Positions 47,025 to 56,865 of a DNA stretch of 64,000 nt are shown here, piece by piece. Positions within the stretch are counted from its first letter, which is position 1; each line of letters opens with the position of its first letter. This stretch comes from Lentibacillus sp. JNUCC-1 (GTDB lineage: Bacteria > Bacillota > Bacilli > Bacillales > Amphibacillaceae). The notes under the pieces were generated by a model. That model made no database searches and was not told the origin of the DNA. It saw only the letters and a program-made list of their open reading frames with translations. The stretch is taken from positions 868,001 to 932,000 of the forward strand of contig NZ_WHOH01000003.1 of assembly GCF_009741735.1 (NCBI RefSeq). The letters run 5' to 3'. The translations under genes and the position numbers were made by a program.

Positions 47025-48746
47025 ATGAGTGAAATTAATAAAAAAGATATTATCGGCTTGCTTGAAACCATTGCGGTGTATTTAGAGCTTAAAGATGAGA
47101 ATCCTTTCAAGATATCGGCTTATCGTAAAGCCGCTGCGGCTCTTGAGCGAGACAACCGCTCTATTGCAGACATTGATGATTACACACAAATAAAAGGGAT
47201 CGGCAAAGGGACTGCGGCTGTTATCCATGATTATTTGGAAAACGAGGAATCTGAAACGTTACAGCAGTTGGAAGAGGAGATCCCTGCTGGCCTTATCCCG
47301 CTATTAAAACTCCCTGGCCTCGGCGGTAAAAAATTGTCAAAGCTCTATCAGGAGTTGGGGATCACAGACAGAGAATCCCTGCAGCGCGCTGCTGAAGATG
47401 GACGTGTGGAAAGTCTTGAAGGGTTCGGGAAAAAATCTGTAGAGAAACTGCTTCAGTCTTTGAAAGAATCCGGCAAGAGACCAGAGCGGCTGCCGCTCGC
47501 TACAATGGTTCCAGTTGCTGATAAAATTGAAAGCCATCTCGACATGATCAATGCGATTGTAAAATATTCCCGGGCAGGGAGCATGCGCCGCATGAGAGAA
47601 ACGATTAAGGATATCGACTACATTATTGCAACTGAATCACCAGAAGAAGTGCGGGATGAATTGTTAAATCTTCCAGACGTTAAAGAAGTAATTTCAAACG
47701 GCTTGGCAAAAGTCTCAATTACAATCGCTGACGTATACGATATTAATGTTGATTTCCGTATTGTAGAGGAAAAGGAATTTGCTACAACGCTGCATCACTT
47801 TACAGGGTCGAAGGATCATAATGTATCAATGAGACAGCTCGCAAAGACTCGTGGCGAAAAAATCAATGAATATGGTGTTGATATTGAAGAAACCGGTGAA
47901 ACACTGACTTTTAATACTGAAACGGATTTTTTCAAACACTTTGGCCTACATTATATACCGCCTCAGGCGCGTGAAAACACTGGTGAAATCAAAGCGTTTC
48001 AGGATCCGCAGGGGCTGATTGAAGAAAAAGATATTCGTGGGGATCTGCATATGCACTCAACTTGGAGTGATGGCGGTCAGTCTATTGAAGAAATGGTGAT
48101 AAGAGCACGGCAGAAAGGTTATGATTACATCGCCATCACAGATCACTCCAAGTATTTACGTGTGGCTAACGGGTTAAATGAGGCCAGACTGCGTGAACAG
48201 CGTAAAGAGATTGAGCGCCTGAATGCTAAATATGACGACATTCACATTTTTGCGGGGGTGGAAATGGATATTCTGCCTGACGGAACCCTTGATTTCACAG
48301 ATGATTTTCTTAAAGAATTGGATTTCGTCATAGGGGCCATTCACTCCGCCTTTAATCAAAGCAAAGAGCAGATAATGAAGAGACTTAATACGGCGATGGA
48401 TAACCCTTATGTGTCGTTGATTGCCCATCCAACAGGGCGGTTAATTGGCCGGAGACAGGGCTATGAGGCAGATGTGAATCAATTAATAGAACGTGCTGCT
48501 AAAACAGGCACAGCCCTCGAGTTAAATGCCAATCCGAATCGGCTGGATCTCTCATCTGAATGGGTCTCGCTTGCCCAGCAAAAGAATGTTCCGATTGCCA
48601 TTAATACAGATGCCCACTCCTATCAAATGCTTGAACATATGACATATGGTGTCGGAACAGCCATTAAAGGATGGCAAAAACCTGAAAATGTCTTAAATAC
48701 ATGGCCGCTTGAACAATTGCAATCGTTTATCAATAACAAGAAATAG
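47025..48746 (+). CDS. polX: DNA polymerase X family protein with PHP domain
   Basis: Gap-filling repair polymerase with 3'-5' exonuclease (PHP) activity, as shown for B. subtilis PolX (YshC). From ATG 47025 it has 573 residues. Helix-hairpin-helix repeats (~50-130) are followed by the palm with the metal aspartates in [11 protein letters not shown] near 202 and DINVDFRIV near 245. The C-terminal PHP domain (~340-573) has [55 protein letters not shown] and NTDAHSYQM. All metal ligands appear present. It precedes mutS2 by 20 bases. Confidence 0.94.
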   Translation: MSEINKKDIIGLLETIAVYLELKDENPFKISAYRKAAAALERDNRSIADIDDYTQIKGIGKGTAAVIHDYLENEESETLQQLEEEIPAGLIPLLKLPGLGGKKLSKLYQELGITDRESLQRAAEDGRVESLEGFGKKSVEKLLQSLKESGKRPERLPLATMVPVADKIESHLDMINAIVKYSRAGSMRRMRETIKDIDYIIATESPEEVRDELLNLPDVKEVISNGLAKVSITIADVYDINVDFRIVEEKEFATTLHHFTGSKDHNVSMRQLAKTRGEKINEYGVDIEETGETLTFNTETDFFKHFGLHYIPPQARENTGEIKAFQDPQGLIEEKDIRGDLHMHSTWSDGGQSIEEMVIRARQKGYDYIAITDHSKYLRVANGLNEARLREQRKEIERLNAKYDDIHIFAGVEMDILPDGTLDFTDDFLKELDFVIGAIHSAFNQSKEQIMKRLNTAMDNPYVSLIAHPTGRLIGRRQGYEADVNQLIERAAKTGTALELNANPNRLDLSSEWVSLAQQKNVPIAINTDAHSYQMLEHMTYGVGTAIKGWQKPENVLNTWPLEQLQSFINNKK

Positions 48747-48766
48747 GTTTTAAAGGAGCCAAAAGC

Positions 48767-51109
48767 ATGAATGAACGGATTCAATATGTATTGGAATTCA
48801 ATAAAATAATTGAGCAATTAAAAAGCCATGCTCAAACTGCTCCAGGGAAAGAATTATGTGCCCACACGGCGCCATTGACGGAATTGGATCAGGTGCGCCA
48901 TCTGCATGCTGAAACAGATGAGGCCCGGCACATCCTTCGTTTGAATGAATCCATTCCACTTGGTGGCATTGTTGATGTTCGTCCAAGTCTTAAGCGAAGC
49001 CAGATCGGCGGCATGCTGAATGCAAGTGAGTGCCTGGATATCTCCACAACCTTATATGGGGGACGTCAGGCCAAACGATTTTTGGCAGATCTTGAAGCTG
49101 AAATTCCGCTTTTAAAGGATTTTGCCGAAGAGATAACACCGCTGAGAGAACTGGAAAGAGAAATTAATAATTGCATTGATGATCATGGTTATATGATGGA
49201 TAGTGCCTCAAGTCAATTGCGGGGGATACGTTCTGCCATCAGAACATTTGAATCCCGCATTCGAGAGCGACTGGAAAGCTATTTAAAATCAAACAGCAAC
49301 CAGCTGTCTGACGCTATTGTAACGATTCGAAACGAACGTTACGTGCTGCCTGTTAAGCATGAGCATCGCTCTGCATTCGGCGGTATCGTTCATGATCAAT
49401 CTGCTTCAGGGCAGACCTTATTTATGGAACCTAGATCTGTCGTTGATTTGAACAACCAGCTTCAAGAAAAGAAAGCACAGGAAGCCCAGGAAATCGAACG
49501 CATTTTAAGACATTTATCAAATGAAGTAGCTGTTCATGCGAGCGAGCTGGACCAGAATGTCCGAACACTTGGAGAAATCGATGCCATTTCTGCAAGGGCA
49601 AAACTTGGAGAGGTCATGAAGGGGGCTCTGCCAAAACTGAATGCTGATGGATTCATTAAAATGCAGCAGGCACGCCATCCTTTAATTCCTGAAAATGAAG
49701 TGGTTGCCAATGATATTGAACTTGGTAAAGATTACACAGCGATCGTTATTACTGGTCCAAACACCGGTGGTAAAACAGTGACGCTTAAAATGCTTGGTCT
49801 CTGTACTTTAATGGCTCAGTCGGGTTTGCAAGTGCCCGCTCTGGATGGCTGTGAAATGGCCGTATTCAAGGACGTGTTTGCAGATATTGGGGATGAACAA
49901 TCCATTGAACAGAATCTGAGTACTTTCTCATCTCACATGACAAATATTGTGGATATTCTTGAACGGGTGGATCATGAAGCACTTGTTCTGTTTGATGAAC
50001 TAGGAGCTGGAACGGACCCGCAAGAAGGTGCCGCCTTGGCCATTTCTATTCTTGATGATGTCATATCACGCGGAGCACGCATCGTTGCGACCACACACTA
50101 TCCTGAGTTGAAGGCATACGGCTACAATAGGGATCAGGTTATTAATGCCTCTGTGGAGTTCGATGTTGCCTCTTTACGGCCAACTTATCGGCTTTTACTC
50201 GGTGTTCCTGGAAGAAGTAATGCCTTTGATATATCTAAACGACTAGGGCTTGACGAAAGTATTATCAACCATGCGAAATCCCATATCGGGGTAGAGTCTA
50301 AAAATGTTGAAAACATGATTACTTCTCTAGAAAAATCCCGAAACCAGGCTGAGAAAGCCTACGAAGAAGCCCATTACGTTCTGGAAGAAAGCGAAAACTT
50401 GAAAAAAGATATTGAAAAAGCTTGGAACGAGTTTCAGCAAAAGAGAGAGCAGTTATATCAAAAAGCAGAAGAAAAGGCAGCCCAGGCCCTCAAAAATGCA
50501 AAAGAGGAAGCAGAAGCGATTGTCGAGGATATCAGACAAATGAAAACGGAAGCGGGCTTAAAGGAGCACAAGTGGATTGAAGCACAGAAAATGTTTGAAT
50601 CAGCACAGCCTGAATTGACGGAACGAAAACCAGCAGCACCTTCCCCCGCAGCAGGAAAAGCCAAACAGATTGAGCCAGGTGATGATATTAAACTGTTAAG
50701 TGTAAACCAGCAAGGTGTTGTCTTAGAGAAAATTGATCAGGAAACATACCTCGTACAAGTGGGCATCATGAAGGTTAAGGTTAACCGTTCAGATATTCAG
50801 CCTATTAAACGCTCCAAGCAAGTTGAAGAAAAGCCAATGGCACGCGTTAAAGGAAGTGCTTATCATGTGGGAATCGAACTTGATTTGCGGGGAGAGCGCT
50901 ATGAAGAAGCTATGATCAAACTCGAAAAATACATTGATGACGCACTATTGGCGGGACATTCTCAAGTCTCCATTATTCATGGAAAGGGAACGGGAGCTTT
51001 GAGAAATGGCGTGCAGGAATTTGCCAGAAACCACGCCCATATTTCCAATTACCGGGCAGGCAAGATGGAAGAAGGCGGGAGTGGCATCACCATATTACAG
51101 TTTGGTTAA
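48767..51109 (+). CDS. mutS2: Endonuclease MutS2 (ribosome collision/recombination ATPase)
   Basis: MutS-family ATPase with a C-terminal Smr nuclease domain. In B. subtilis MutS2 acts in homologous recombination and in ribosome rescue by splitting collided ribosomes. The 780 residues lack the mismatch-recognition domain of MutS1. They contain core/clamp helices (~1-300), the ATPase with Walker [16 protein letters not shown] near 331 and Walker [19 protein letters not shown] near 408, a long coiled coil (~515-620), a KOW-like segment (~640-690), and the Smr domain with [12 protein letters not shown] and [14 protein letters not shown] (~705-780). Ribosome site AAAGGAGCC. Confidence 0.95.
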   Translation: MNERIQYVLEFNKIIEQLKSHAQTAPGKELCAHTAPLTELDQVRHLHAETDEARHILRLNESIPLGGIVDVRPSLKRSQIGGMLNASECLDISTTLYGGRQAKRFLADLEAEIPLLKDFAEEITPLRELEREINNCIDDHGYMMDSASSQLRGIRSAIRTFESRIRERLESYLKSNSNQLSDAIVTIRNERYVLPVKHEHRSAFGGIVHDQSASGQTLFMEPRSVVDLNNQLQEKKAQEAQEIERILRHLSNEVAVHASELDQNVRTLGEIDAISARAKLGEVMKGALPKLNADGFIKMQQARHPLIPENEVVANDIELGKDYTAIVITGPNTGGKTVTLKMLGLCTLMAQSGLQVPALDGCEMAVFKDVFADIGDEQSIEQNLSTFSSHMTNIVDILERVDHEALVLFDELGAGTDPQEGAALAISILDDVISRGARIVATTHYPELKAYGYNRDQVINASVEFDVASLRPTYRLLLGVPGRSNAFDISKRLGLDESIINHAKSHIGVESKNVENMITSLEKSRNQAEKAYEEAHYVLEESENLKKDIEKAWNEFQQKREQLYQKAEEKAAQALKNAKEEAEAIVEDIRQMKTEAGLKEHKWIEAQKMFESAQPELTERKPAAPSPAAGKAKQIEPGDDIKLLSVNQQGVVLEKIDQETYLVQVGIMKVKVNRSDIQPIKRSKQVEEKPMARVKGSAYHVGIELDLRGERYEEAMIKLEKYIDDALLAGHSQVSIIHGKGTGALRNGVQEFARNHAHISNYRAGKMEEGGSGITILQFG

Positions 51110-51136
51110 TGAACTAGGGAGAAGGAGGGCAGCTTC

Positions 51137-51544
51137 ATGGAAGCGTTCTGGGAAAATATATTAGTAGAAACAACTGCCCGCTACAGTGTTGTTGTCTTAT
51201 GTACAATTGTGTTTTTAGCTGTATTTGAGTTGGTTACTTCATACGGCAATTGGAAAGAGATCAAGAAAGGCAATATTGCAGTAGCGATGGCAACCGGCGG
51301 CAAGTTATTTGGGATTGCCAATGTTTTCAGGTATTCAATCGAACACAATGATACCATTTTACAAAGTGTCGGCTGGGGAATATTTGGATTTGTATTATTG
51401 CTGACGGGCTATTTATTATTTGAATTTCTCACCCCTAATATGAAAGTTGACAAGGAAATCGGCCAAGGTAACCGAGCAGTAGGATTTGTTTCGCTTGTGA
51501 TATCTGTTGGGTTATCATATATTATCGGCGCAAGCATCGGTTAG
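51137..51544 (+). CDS. yshE: DUF350 membrane protein YshE
   Basis: 135-residue integral membrane protein of the DUF350 family with four hydrophobic segments (about 15-35, 50-62, 78-98, 112-133). It includes NIAVAMATGGKLFGIANVFRYSIEHND and GNRAVGFVSLVISVGLSYIIGASI, the family's repeated motif. Function is unknown. It lies in the polX-mutS2-yshE operon, behind AGAAGGAGGGC, 28 bases after mutS2. Confidence 0.88.
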   Translation: MEAFWENILVETTARYSVVVLCTIVFLAVFELVTSYGNWKEIKKGNIAVAMATGGKLFGIANVFRYSIEHNDTILQSVGWGIFGFVLLLTGYLLFEFLTPNMKVDKEIGQGNRAVGFVSLVISVGLSYIIGASIG

Positions 51545-51555
51545 GAGTGAACGTC

Positions 51556-51639
51556 ATGGATGTACTGGGTACGCTTGCCAAAATACTTATCGCAGTAGCA
51601 ATTGTGTTTATCATAATCGGTATCATTTACTGGATATGA
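51556..51639 (+). CDS. 27-residue single-helix membrane peptide
   Basis: A short open frame directly after yshE: MDVLGTLAKILIAVAI, then VFIIIGIIYWI. It is almost entirely a hydrophobic helix, with a lysine near residue 9. TTAGGAGTG lies six bases before the ATG and overlaps the yshE stop codon. The strong ribosome site, close spacing and transmembrane composition support translation as the last gene of the operon. The family is not recognised; similar to many small bacterial membrane proteins. Confidence 0.6.
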   Translation: MDVLGTLAKILIAVAIVFIIIGIIYWI

Positions 51640-51740
51640 CACTTAGCTTTCCGTGGATGAGTCCGCTCCCTCGGAAAGCAACTGCTTAAGTGTAAATCAT
51701 GTGATTTTGAAGTTTAGTTAAGAAAATGAGTTAAATAAGT

Positions 51741-51768
51741 TCAAAAAAAGAAATTAATCGGTATAATG
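51741..51768 (+). promoter_or_regulatory. Promoter of lcfA
   Basis: TTCAAA (51741-51746) and TATAAT (51763-51768), 16 bases apart, lie 32 bases before the lcfA ATG. No FadR-like palindrome is seen at this promoter. Confidence 0.5.
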
Positions 51769-51799
51769 GAAATAAGACTATTATGAAGGAGGAATCTGA

Positions 51800-53479
51800 A
51801 TGGCTCAAAAAAGATGGCATAAGCATTATCCAAAGGAAATACCCAAGACGATTGACTATGATCAGGCGCCATTGCATGCTTTTTTGCTAAGCAGTGCTGA
51901 AAGTTACCCAAAAAAGAAAGCGCTTCACTTTATGGGTAAGGATATGTCTTATGAGGAATTATTGGGTGAAGCGAAACAAATGGCCGGGTATTTTCAACGG
52001 CTGGGTGTCTCAAAGGGCGACAGAATCAGTATTATGCTACCGAACTGTCCACAATCTGTTATTGCGTATTATGGGGCGCTGATGGCGGGAGCAACTGTGG
52101 TGCAGACGAACCCGCTTTATACCGAACGCGAGCTGGAGTATCAACTGAAAGACTCAGGCTCAAAGATCATTGTATGTCTTGATATTTTGTTTCCGCGGGT
52201 GACAAATATTAAAGAAGAGACAGATATCGAGCATGTTATTGTAACCGGTATCAAAGATTACTTGCCATTTCCGAAAAATCTTGTCTATCCGTTCATTCAA
52301 AAGAAGCAATACAAAATGGTTGTAAACGTAACCCCATCTAAGGATACACATGTATGGAAGAGCATTATAAATGAAGCTCCTCCAGTGTATGAAATTGTAG
52401 ATGTTGACCCACTCGAAGACTTAGCCTTGTTGCAATATACTGGTGGCACGACAGGTTATCCCAAAGGTGTAATGCTTACCCACTATAATCTGGTTGCCAA
52501 TGTTCAAATGTGCAAAGCATGGCTTTACAATATAAAAGAAAGTCAGGAAACCATACTCGGTGTCCTCCCGTTCTTCCATGTGTACGGTATGACAACTGTG
52601 ATGAATATGTCCATTATGATTAGCGCAAAAATGGTCCTCATGCCAAAATTTGAACCCGAAGATGTGCTGAAGGCCATAGAAAAACAGAAACCGACTCTGT
52701 TCCCGGGTGCCCCAACAATATATATTGGTTTGTTGAACCATCCGAAACTTAAAAATTATGACCTTTCGTCTATTGAAGCGTGTATCAGTGGCTCAGCCCC
52801 TTTGCCTGTAGAAGTGCAACAGCAATTTGAGACCATCACGGGCGGCCGTTTGGTTGAGGGATATGGTCTGACAGAGTCATCACCGGTAACCCATGCTAAT
52901 TTCGTTTGGGCAGAGCGTGTGAATGGAAGTATTGGTGTTCCGTGGCCAGATACGGATTCCAAAGTGATCGATATGGCCACTATGGAAGAGGCACCTATTG
53001 GGGAAGTTGGAGAAATTGCTGTTAAAGGCCCTCAAATTATGAAAGGGTATTGGAATAATGAAGAAGAAACCATTCAAACATTAAAAGATGGCTGGCTTTA
53101 TACCGGTGACATGGGATATATGGATGAAAATGGCTACTTTTACATTGTAGACCGTAAGAAAGATATGATCATTGCAGGCGGATATAATATATATCCTCGG
53201 GAAGTTGAAGAAGTACTATATGAACACGAAGCCATTCAAGAAGCGGCTGTCGCTGGTGTTCCGGACCCGTATCGCGGTGAAACTGTGAAAGCATATATTG
53301 TTTTAAAGCCTGGTTATAAAACAACAGAAGAAGAATTAAACAAACATTGTCGAAAACATCTGGCCCCGTTTAAGGTCCCGCGTATCTATGAATATATGGA
53401 AGAATTGCCTAAAACAGCGGTGGGTAAAATTTTAAGACGTAAACTTGTTGATGGAGAAAAAGAGAAAGCAAGTCAGTAA
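51800..53479 (+). CDS. lcfA: Long-chain acyl-CoA synthetase
   Basis: Activates fatty acids to acyl-CoA for beta-oxidation by adenylation and thioesterification. Of 559 residues, the AMP-binding P-loop is LLQYTGGTTGYPKGVMLTHYNL near 213. VEGYGLTESSPVTHANF near 353 and LYTGDMGYMDENGYFYIVDRKKDMIIAGGYNIYPREVEEVLYEHEAI (430-480) are the adenylate and hinge motifs, and the catalytic lysine is in KTAVGKILRRKL near 545. It is followed by fadR and fadB. AAGGAGGAA precedes the ATG. Confidence 0.95.
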   Translation: MAQKRWHKHYPKEIPKTIDYDQAPLHAFLLSSAESYPKKKALHFMGKDMSYEELLGEAKQMAGYFQRLGVSKGDRISIMLPNCPQSVIAYYGALMAGATVVQTNPLYTERELEYQLKDSGSKIIVCLDILFPRVTNIKEETDIEHVIVTGIKDYLPFPKNLVYPFIQKKQYKMVVNVTPSKDTHVWKSIINEAPPVYEIVDVDPLEDLALLQYTGGTTGYPKGVMLTHYNLVANVQMCKAWLYNIKESQETILGVLPFFHVYGMTTVMNMSIMISAKMVLMPKFEPEDVLKAIEKQKPTLFPGAPTIYIGLLNHPKLKNYDLSSIEACISGSAPLPVEVQQQFETITGGRLVEGYGLTESSPVTHANFVWAERVNGSIGVPWPDTDSKVIDMATMEEAPIGEVGEIAVKGPQIMKGYWNNEEETIQTLKDGWLYTGDMGYMDENGYFYIVDRKKDMIIAGGYNIYPREVEEVLYEHEAIQEAAVAGVPDPYRGETVKAYIVLKPGYKTTEEELNKHCRKHLAPFKVPRIYEYMEELPKTAVGKILRRKLVDGEKEKASQ

Positions 53480-53520
53480 CACCAGCTTCTTTTTTTAATA
53501 GTAAATTGGACGAGCTGTGT

Positions 53521-53549
53521 TTGACATTTAAATAAGGGCATCGTACAAT
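53521..53549 (+). promoter_or_regulatory. SigA promoter of fadR
   Basis: TTGACA (53521-53526) and TACAAT (53544-53549) lie exactly 17 bases apart. The FadR operator starts seven bases downstream, at the expected transcription start. Confidence 0.85.
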
Positions 53550-53555
53550 AAGATA

Positions 53556-53573
53556 TGAATGATCATTCATTCA
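53556..53573. promoter_or_regulatory. FadR operator
   Basis: TGAATGATCATTCATTCA is a near-palindrome with TGAAT/ATTCA half-sites like the known B. subtilis FadR box. It overlaps the start-site region of the fadR promoter, so FadR should repress its own operon until long-chain acyl-CoA releases it. Confidence 0.85.
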
Positions 53574-53598
53574 TTTTCGGCGGCAGTCAGGAAGAGAG

Positions 53599-54204
53599 AT
53601 GATTATGAGAAAACAAAAGCCCAAATATAAACAAATTATAGATGCAGCCGTCCAGGTTATCGCTGAAAATGGCTATCATAAATCCCAGGTGTCCAAAATC
53701 GCCAGTCAGGCTGGTGTGGCAGATGGAACGATTTATCTGTATTTCAAGAATAAAGAAGATATCCTTATCTCTGTTTTTGAAGAAAAAATGGGTCAATTCA
53801 TAGAGCAAATCGTTCAAAGTATTAAACATCAAGAACATGCTCAAGACAAACTTTTTACGTTGATCGAGATGCATTTCCAGCAGCTGACTGCTGATCATCA
53901 CTTGGCAATTGTGACGCAATTAGAGCTTCGTCAATCCAAAAAATCCTTGCGTTTGGAAATTAATCATGTTCTTAAGCCCTATTTATCGGTTATTGATGAT
54001 ATTATTAAAGAGGGCATTGAGGAAAGCTTATTTCGTCCAGATCTTAATCGTCCGCTTGTAAGACAAATGATTTTCGGGACGCTTGATGAAGTGGTGACGA
54101 ACTGGGTAATGAATGAGCAAAAGTATGACTTAATGGACCAAGTATTAAGCGTTCACGAATTAATTGTAAACGGTATCTCTATCCATACAGCAAAGGAGGA
54201 GTAA
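53599..54204 (+). CDS. fadR: TetR-family fatty-acid degradation repressor FadR
   Basis: Acyl-CoA-responsive repressor of beta-oxidation genes. The 201-residue protein (starts at ATG 53599 or 53605) has the TetR helix-turn-helix AENGYHKSQVSKIASQAGVADGTIYLYFKNKEDIL at ~20-55. An all-helical ligand domain follows, with the family segments FTLIEMHFQQLTADHHLAIVTQLELRQS and RQMIFGTLDEVVTNWVMNEQKYDL. The operator at 53556 supports autoregulation. It is followed by fadB with one base between them. Confidence 0.95.
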   Translation: MIMRKQKPKYKQIIDAAVQVIAENGYHKSQVSKIASQAGVADGTIYLYFKNKEDILISVFEEKMGQFIEQIVQSIKHQEHAQDKLFTLIEMHFQQLTADHHLAIVTQLELRQSKKSLRLEINHVLKPYLSVIDDIIKEGIEESLFRPDLNRPLVRQMIFGTLDEVVTNWVMNEQKYDLMDQVLSVHELIVNGISIHTAKEE

Positions 54205-54205
54205 T

Positions 54206-54979
54206 GTGAGTACGATTCACTATGAAGTAACAGACAATATTGCCGTGCTGACAATTCAAAGTCCACCGGCCAATGCGTTGTCAAGCACACTATTGCGTGA
54301 CTTGAATCAGAAGCTTGATACAATTGAAGGCGTACCTGAAATCAAAGCAGTTATTTTGACTGGGGAAGGCAAATTCTTCTCAGCAGGAGCTGACATTAAA
54401 GAATTCACTTCGTTGCAGGAAGCATCAGATTATGAAGCTCTCTCCAAAAAAGGTCAAGTGCTTTTTGCCAGAATGGAAAATTACCATGTCCCGATCATTG
54501 CAGCTATTCATGGTGCAGCACTTGGTGGCGGGCTGGAACTTGCGATGGCATGTCATATTAGAATTGCTTCTGAGACAGCAAAGCTCGGCCTTCCAGAATT
54601 AACGCTCGGGATCATCCCTGGGTTTGCCGGGACGCAACGCTTGCCTTATTATGTAGGGGCTTCCAAAGCGTATGAGATGATACTGACTGGTGAAGCCATT
54701 ACAGGGGTGGAAGCAGAAAAATATGGATTGGTAAATCAGACAACGGATGATGATTCCGTTTATGAACACGCAAAGCAGCTTGCAGATAAAATCGCTGAAA
54801 AGAGCGGACCAACCATCCATGAAATTATGAAACTCATTCCTTATGCCAGAACAGGTAATTTTACAGAAGGTGCCGATCATGAAGCTGAAGCATTTGGCCG
54901 TGTTTTCGGATCTGAGGATGCGAAAGAGGGCATAGCAGCTTTTCTTGAAAAACGAAAAGCCAGTTTCAAAGATCAATAG
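54206..54979 (+). CDS. fadB: Enoyl-CoA hydratase
   Basis: Hydrates trans-2-enoyl-CoA in beta-oxidation. Of 257 residues, the crotonase fold has the oxyanion-hole segments GEGKFFSAGADIKEF near 56 and AAIHGAALGGGLELAMACHIRIA near 96. The two catalytic glutamates lie in GGGLELAMAC-type and LPELTLGIIPGFAGTQRLP segments (near 110 and 130). The GTG start at 54206 lies behind AAAGGAGG. In B. subtilis this gene (ysiB) is followed directly by etfB-etfA. Here an IS element separates them. Confidence 0.94.
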   Translation: MSTIHYEVTDNIAVLTIQSPPANALSSTLLRDLNQKLDTIEGVPEIKAVILTGEGKFFSAGADIKEFTSLQEASDYEALSKKGQVLFARMENYHVPIIAAIHGAALGGGLELAMACHIRIASETAKLGLPELTLGIIPGFAGTQRLPYYVGASKAYEMILTGEAITGVEAEKYGLVNQTTDDDSVYEHAKQLADKIAEKSGPTIHEIMKLIPYARTGNFTEGADHEAEAFGRVFGSEDAKEGIAAFLEKRKASFKDQ

Positions 54980-55009
54980 ATTGAATAAGGAGCATTCCTG
55001 TAATGAAGA

Positions 55010-56795
55010 AATTTGAGGTTTGAACAGAAAAGAGCCCTCTTGGTATAGTACAGGGTGTCATGATCATGACCCCGAATTAAATAAATACCAAGGAGGACTC
55101 GCAATGAATTATAACCAAAATCACAAAATCGCGCAAATCACAGAATCCACATTGATCGTGGGGATTGACATCGCAAAAGACAAACACGTAGCTCGCGCAC
55201 AAGATTATCGAGGTATTGAATTTGGCAAACGATTGATCTTTGAAAATCGAATACACGGTTATCAAAAGCTGCTTGATTGGGTAGCTAGGCTTCAAGAGAA
55301 AAACCAAAAGACACATGTCATGTTTGGCGTTGAACCGACTGGCCACTTTTGGAAGAGTCTAGCCTACTACCTGAACGCCAAAGGTTATGACTTTGTGTTA
55401 GTTAACCCGATGCATGTTAAAAAAGCAAAGAGCTGGACGACAATTCGCCCACAAAAAATGATACGAAAGACGCACGTGTTATTGCACAGATGGTTAAGGA
55501 TGGTCGATACTCTGTACCGAACCTTCTTGACGGTGTTTATGCCGAGTTAAGGGAAGGGATTAAATTACGAGATCAACTCACCAAACAGCTGATGATTGTC
55601 GAAGGACGCATCCAAAACGCCATACAACGGTATTTTCCGGAGTTTGATGATGTGTTTAATGACTGGAATGGTAAGACAGCTATTTGTACACTGCGTGAAT
55701 TCCCATTTCCATCTGATATTCAGGATATGACCCCTGAAGACGTGCTTTCAACGTGGAAAACAGTCGTTAAAAGTGGTGTGGGCATCAAACGTGCCAATCA
55801 GCTTGTCCAAGCTGCCCAGAAAAGCATTGGTGTTCAGATAGGTTTGCGCTTTGCCAGGCAGGAATTACAGACTCTGCTTGATCAATATGAATTGTACAAC
55901 CAACAACTTGTGTCATTGGATAAAGAGATCGAAACACTTATAACAGATCTACCTGGAGCTAAAGAAATGATGGCTATTAAAGGCATTGGTCCCACGACAG
56001 TGGCCACGTTTTTCGCCGAGGTCGGAGACCTCTCCAACTACAGTCATCCCCAGCAAATTGTAAGTATGGCTGGTCTATCCTTAAAAGAACACAGCTCGGG
56101 TAAATTCAAAGGGCAAACACGAATAGACAAGCGTGGACGCAAGCGATTGAGAAGAGCGATCTATTTAGCTGTGCGCCCACTGGTAGCACATAATTCGACG
56201 TTCAAGACATTGCATCATTATTACACCACGCGTCCCGATCGTCCTTTGAAAAAGCAACAATCTCTGATCGCTTTGTGCGGTAAGTTGATACGTGTCTTAT
56301 TCGCCATTGGCACGAAGCAGTGTGAATTTGATGGAAGTAAACTACTACAAGGACTACCTGAATTACAAACAAGTCAGGTGGCATGAATATTGATGTTAAC
56401 TACTCCACGTAGATAAGTGGTTCTGAATGAGCGATTAATAAACCTTTTTAATTCATTTGGGATGTTTCAACAAATGCATCTGATGGCCTTAGGATTGAAC
56501 AAACACCAATAGTGCAGAGTCGGAGCTTATTTAACCCATTCGGGCAATAGACCCAGCTAAGGAGCATTTCCGACCTCCACCTTGTGGATACGCAGGACGA
56601 AGGAATGTATGGATAATAATCCCGTGATACATGGGAGGGTGAGCGACCATAAGTTGTGTGGAGATTTTCAGCACGGTTATCACGTCTCTTGTCACCAAAT
56701 GTTCACAATTTGGGCGTTAGGATGGCATAGACTACGTCCGAAATTTCCGAAATCAACACCTGATACTCAACCCGCATTCAATATGTCAATGAAGT
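55010..56795 (+). mobile_element. Second IS110-type element between fadB and etfB (ends approximate)
   Basis: A transposase gene with a ~95-base 5' flank and a long (up to 400-base) 3' noncoding region splits the fadB-etfB junction. The long region downstream rather than upstream of the transposase suggests the IS1111 side of the family, in which the guide RNA lies 3'. The ends are not certain because no inverted repeats or duplication are obvious. AATGAAG followed by TTTGAG occurs near both edges (about 55003 and 56790). A palindrome GTCATGATCATGAC lies at 55056-55069, near the left edge. Confidence 0.65.
55104..56386 (+). pseudogene. IS110-family transposase, frameshifted by one missing base near 55430
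   Basis: The N-terminal DEDD half starts at ATG 55104 (AAGGAGG) with TLIVGIDIAKDKHVARAQDY (D) and VMFGVEPTGHFWKSLAYYL (E). After VNPMHVKKAK the frame is lost. Inserting one G at 55430 gives ...KKAKELDDNSPTKNDTKDARVIAQMVKDGRY, the expected DxxD region, and joins the second frame (to 56386) in a 427-residue protein. The C-terminal half has IKGIGPTTVATFFAEVG and IVSMAGLSLKEHSSGKFKGQ, with the serine. The shift is the same kind as in five housekeeping genes here, so the gene may in truth be intact. The ribosome site is masked by a hairpin (55036-55046 with 55085-55096). Confidence 0.85.
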
Positions 56796-56865
56796 GTTTG
56801 AGTAATTCTAAGAAAGTAAGAGCATTTTGGAGATATTTTAATTATATAGAGGGAGGATATCATAC
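56387..56865 (+). other. Noncoding right part of the second IS110-type element and etfB leader
   Basis: A 479-base stretch without a supported gene. An open frame of 95 codons at 56582-56869 has an unlikely composition and no ribosome site, and is rejected. If the element is IS1111-like, its guide RNA would lie in 56400-56790. AGGGAGGATAT at the end is the etfB ribosome site. No tandem repeat or clear terminator is seen. Confidence 0.5.
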
